From the NCBI GenBank assembly GCA_021852245.1, contig JAJZNY010000473.1:1-6402 (forward strand): a stretch of DNA of 6,402 nt. Direction: 5' to 3'. The stretch is from Planctomycetota bacterium (GTDB taxonomy: Bacteria > Planctomycetota > Phycisphaerae > WQYP01). Below, in pieces: positions 5,283 through 6,402 of the stretch (its first letter is position 1; each line of letters opens with the position of its first letter). The notes beneath the pieces are model-generated. The model was given only the letters and a program-made list of their open reading frames with translations, did no database searches and was not told the DNA's origin. The position numbers and the translations under genes are program-made.

Positions 5283-6401
5283 ATGACCCAGAAACTACTT
5301 CGGTGCATCGACGGACATGTATTTGATGGCTCGCAATCAACGCGATGCCCGATCTGCGGCGCAGATGCCGCCGCCACGCCTCCCGCGTCAACGAGTGCCC
5401 CGCAGAGAGGCACGGAATCCCATTCCGGTGGATCGGCAGAGGCTTCGCGGCGTTCACCGATGGGGCTGATTCTCATCGCGTTCGCGGCAGTGGTCGTTGT
5501 TGTTATCGTGGTTTACGTCTCCCATTCCGGAAGTGGACAGCAGTCGCAAACCTCATCCGCCGGTGCTGCGATGGCGGCACACGACAGCAAACCGCAGGTC
5601 GTGCACCCCCAGTCCCCCCAGACTCCGGCCGGTACAGCTGTAAAAACCGCCGCCGCTTTGCCTCCGGCAAACCCACCGCAGGCCGCCGTACTCCCCGCGC
5701 CGCAGACCGCGCAGGTTCCCGCAATGCAGCAGGCACCGGCATCCGTGCCGTCGGTCTCCAACGCTGCCGCCGCATCGCCGCCCGCAGCACCGGTGAAGCC
5801 CAAAATCCATCTTTCCCGCGCGGTTCGGGATTCCATGGTAAAAAAGGGTATCGCTTTCGCAACCGGTCACGGCGAGATGCCCAACGATGAAACGGCGCTT
5901 TACTGGTTCAAAAAAGCCGCCGCCGGCGGGTCCCCCTGGGCCATGAATATTCTCGGCTGGGTGTATGTGCAGGGAATGGGTGTCCAGCCCGACGCCGGCA
6001 CGGCAAAATCCTGGTTTGAAAAAAGTATTAAATCCGGCGACGCCTCGGCCAACTACGGCCTCGGGATGCTCTATGATAATGGTCAGGCGACAGGCGTTGC
6101 GCACCCCACCCGAGCAATGGCTCTCTATCGCAAAGCGGCTGCCGCCGGTTCCGCCAATGCGATGTACGCACTCGGCAATCACTATCTGAACGGTTTTGGC
6201 GTTCCGAAAAATTACCGTAAGGCGTTCAATTGGTTTTCGAAAGGCGCCAAAGCGGGGTCCGCAACGGCAATGGCCGCCCTGGGCAGCATGTATATGAACG
6301 GCACGGGCATTGCCAAAAATATGAATGCCGTCGTGTATTGGAATCAACGTGCCATTAAAGCGGGATACACCAGCGGCCTGCCGGAGATACCCCACCATTA
6401 A
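5283..6401 (+). CDS. Zinc-ribbon / single-TM / Sel1-like repeat protein, 372 aa
   Basis: This is a complete membrane-anchored SLR protein, paralogous to the gene at 1-698. Residues 8-25 are a compact zinc ribbon (Cys8, His12, Cys22, Cys25; RCIDGHVFD...CPICG). Residues about 60-80 are one helix (MGLILIAFAAVVVVVIVVYV) preceded by ArgArg at 56-57, suggesting a cytoplasmic N-terminus and a periplasmic bulk. Residues about 81-178 are a Pro/Ala/Gln linker, long enough to span the space near the membrane. Residues about 185-361 hold four good SLRs after a degenerate first one (ANYGLGMLYDNGQA, ANAMYALGNHYLNGFGVPKN, ATAMAALGSMYMNGTGIAKN). It ends with TAA at 6399-6401. Only weak ribosome binding sequences precede the ATG (GAGAGG 12 nt away, GAAAGAA nearer). 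The short ribbon with an RC-x-x-GH-x-x-D...CP-x-CG pattern recalls, from memory, N-terminal ribbons in FHA or kinase-associated bacterial proteins. The link is tentative. Its divergent position beside the channel operon suggests a shared role. Confidence 0.92.
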   Translation: MTQKLLRCIDGHVFDGSQSTRCPICGADAAATPPASTSAPQRGTESHSGGSAEASRRSPMGLILIAFAAVVVVVIVVYVSHSGSGQQSQTSSAGAAMAAHDSKPQVVHPQSPQTPAGTAVKTAAALPPANPPQAAVLPAPQTAQVPAMQQAPASVPSVSNAAAASPPAAPVKPKIHLSRAVRDSMVKKGIAFATGHGEMPNDETALYWFKKAAAGGSPWAMNILGWVYVQGMGVQPDAGTAKSWFEKSIKSGDASANYGLGMLYDNGQATGVAHPTRAMALYRKAAAAGSANAMYALGNHYLNGFGVPKNYRKAFNWFSKGAKAGSATAMAALGSMYMNGTGIAKNMNAVVYWNQRAIKAGYTSGLPEIPHH

Positions 6402-6402
6402 T

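Noticed and set aside
4969..5476. Minus-strand open frames of 91 and 148 codons across the divergent spacer
   Set aside because: They lack ribosome binding sites and recognisable domains. The longer frame runs antisense into the 5283 gene, and both cover the promoter elements.
5553..6398. 281-codon open frame on the minus strand opposite the plus-strand SLR gene
   Set aside because: It is antisense to a gene with clear SLR motifs, has a composition rich in Gly, His, Cys and Arg typical of shadow frames, and no ribosome binding site or recognisable domain.

Overview
The window holds one compact minus-strand cluster and one divergent plus-strand gene, apparently all parts of a single cell-envelope module. 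The DNA is moderately GC-rich and tightly packed, with overlapping stops and starts and a Shine-Dalgarno sequence exactly 7 nt before three of the five main starts. That fits a Gram-negative-type bacterium. A proton-channel pair next to several Sel1-like repeat (SLR) proteins with low-complexity Pro/Ala linkers makes me think of Planctomycetota or a similarly little-studied phylum. This is a weak inference, because no ribosomal or universal marker gene is present.

Layout on the minus strand, in order of transcription: (i) 4953-4093, a four-helix MotA/TolQ/ExbB-type proton-channel subunit. (ii) 4106-2973, its ExbD/MotB-type partner, with one N-terminal membrane helix carrying the family Asp, a coiled coil of about 125 residues and an unrecognised C-terminal domain. 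(iii) 2976-802, a 724-residue exported SLR protein containing a large internal duplication with a 753-bp period. (iv) after a 103-nt spacer, 698 to the left edge, a protein with an N-terminal zinc ribbon, one membrane helix, a Pro/Ala linker and SLRs, cut off by the window. The first three genes overlap (14 nt, then an ATGA junction), so they are very probably one translationally coupled operon. The spacer carries a 21-codon GTG mini-ORF behind a strong Shine-Dalgarno sequence, which may or may not be real.

The 4954-5282 interval is a divergent control region. It has a good sigma70-like promoter on the plus strand (TATAAT at 5159-5164), a weaker one on the minus strand, and a short inverted repeat over the plus-strand -35 element. 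From 5283 to 6401 on the plus strand lies a complete paralogue of gene (iv), with the same zinc ribbon, membrane helix, Pro/Ala/Gln linker and SLR architecture.

Working model (inference): the channel pair uses the proton gradient to move a long coiled-coil rod in the periplasm. The exported SLR protein and the periplasmic SLR domains of the two anchored proteins would form a scaffold around it, while the anchored proteins place a small zinc ribbon in the cytoplasm. This resembles Tol, Exb, Mot or Zorya machines only in the channel pair. I see no TonB, OmpA or Zorya effector domain. The combination does not match any named system that I recognise.
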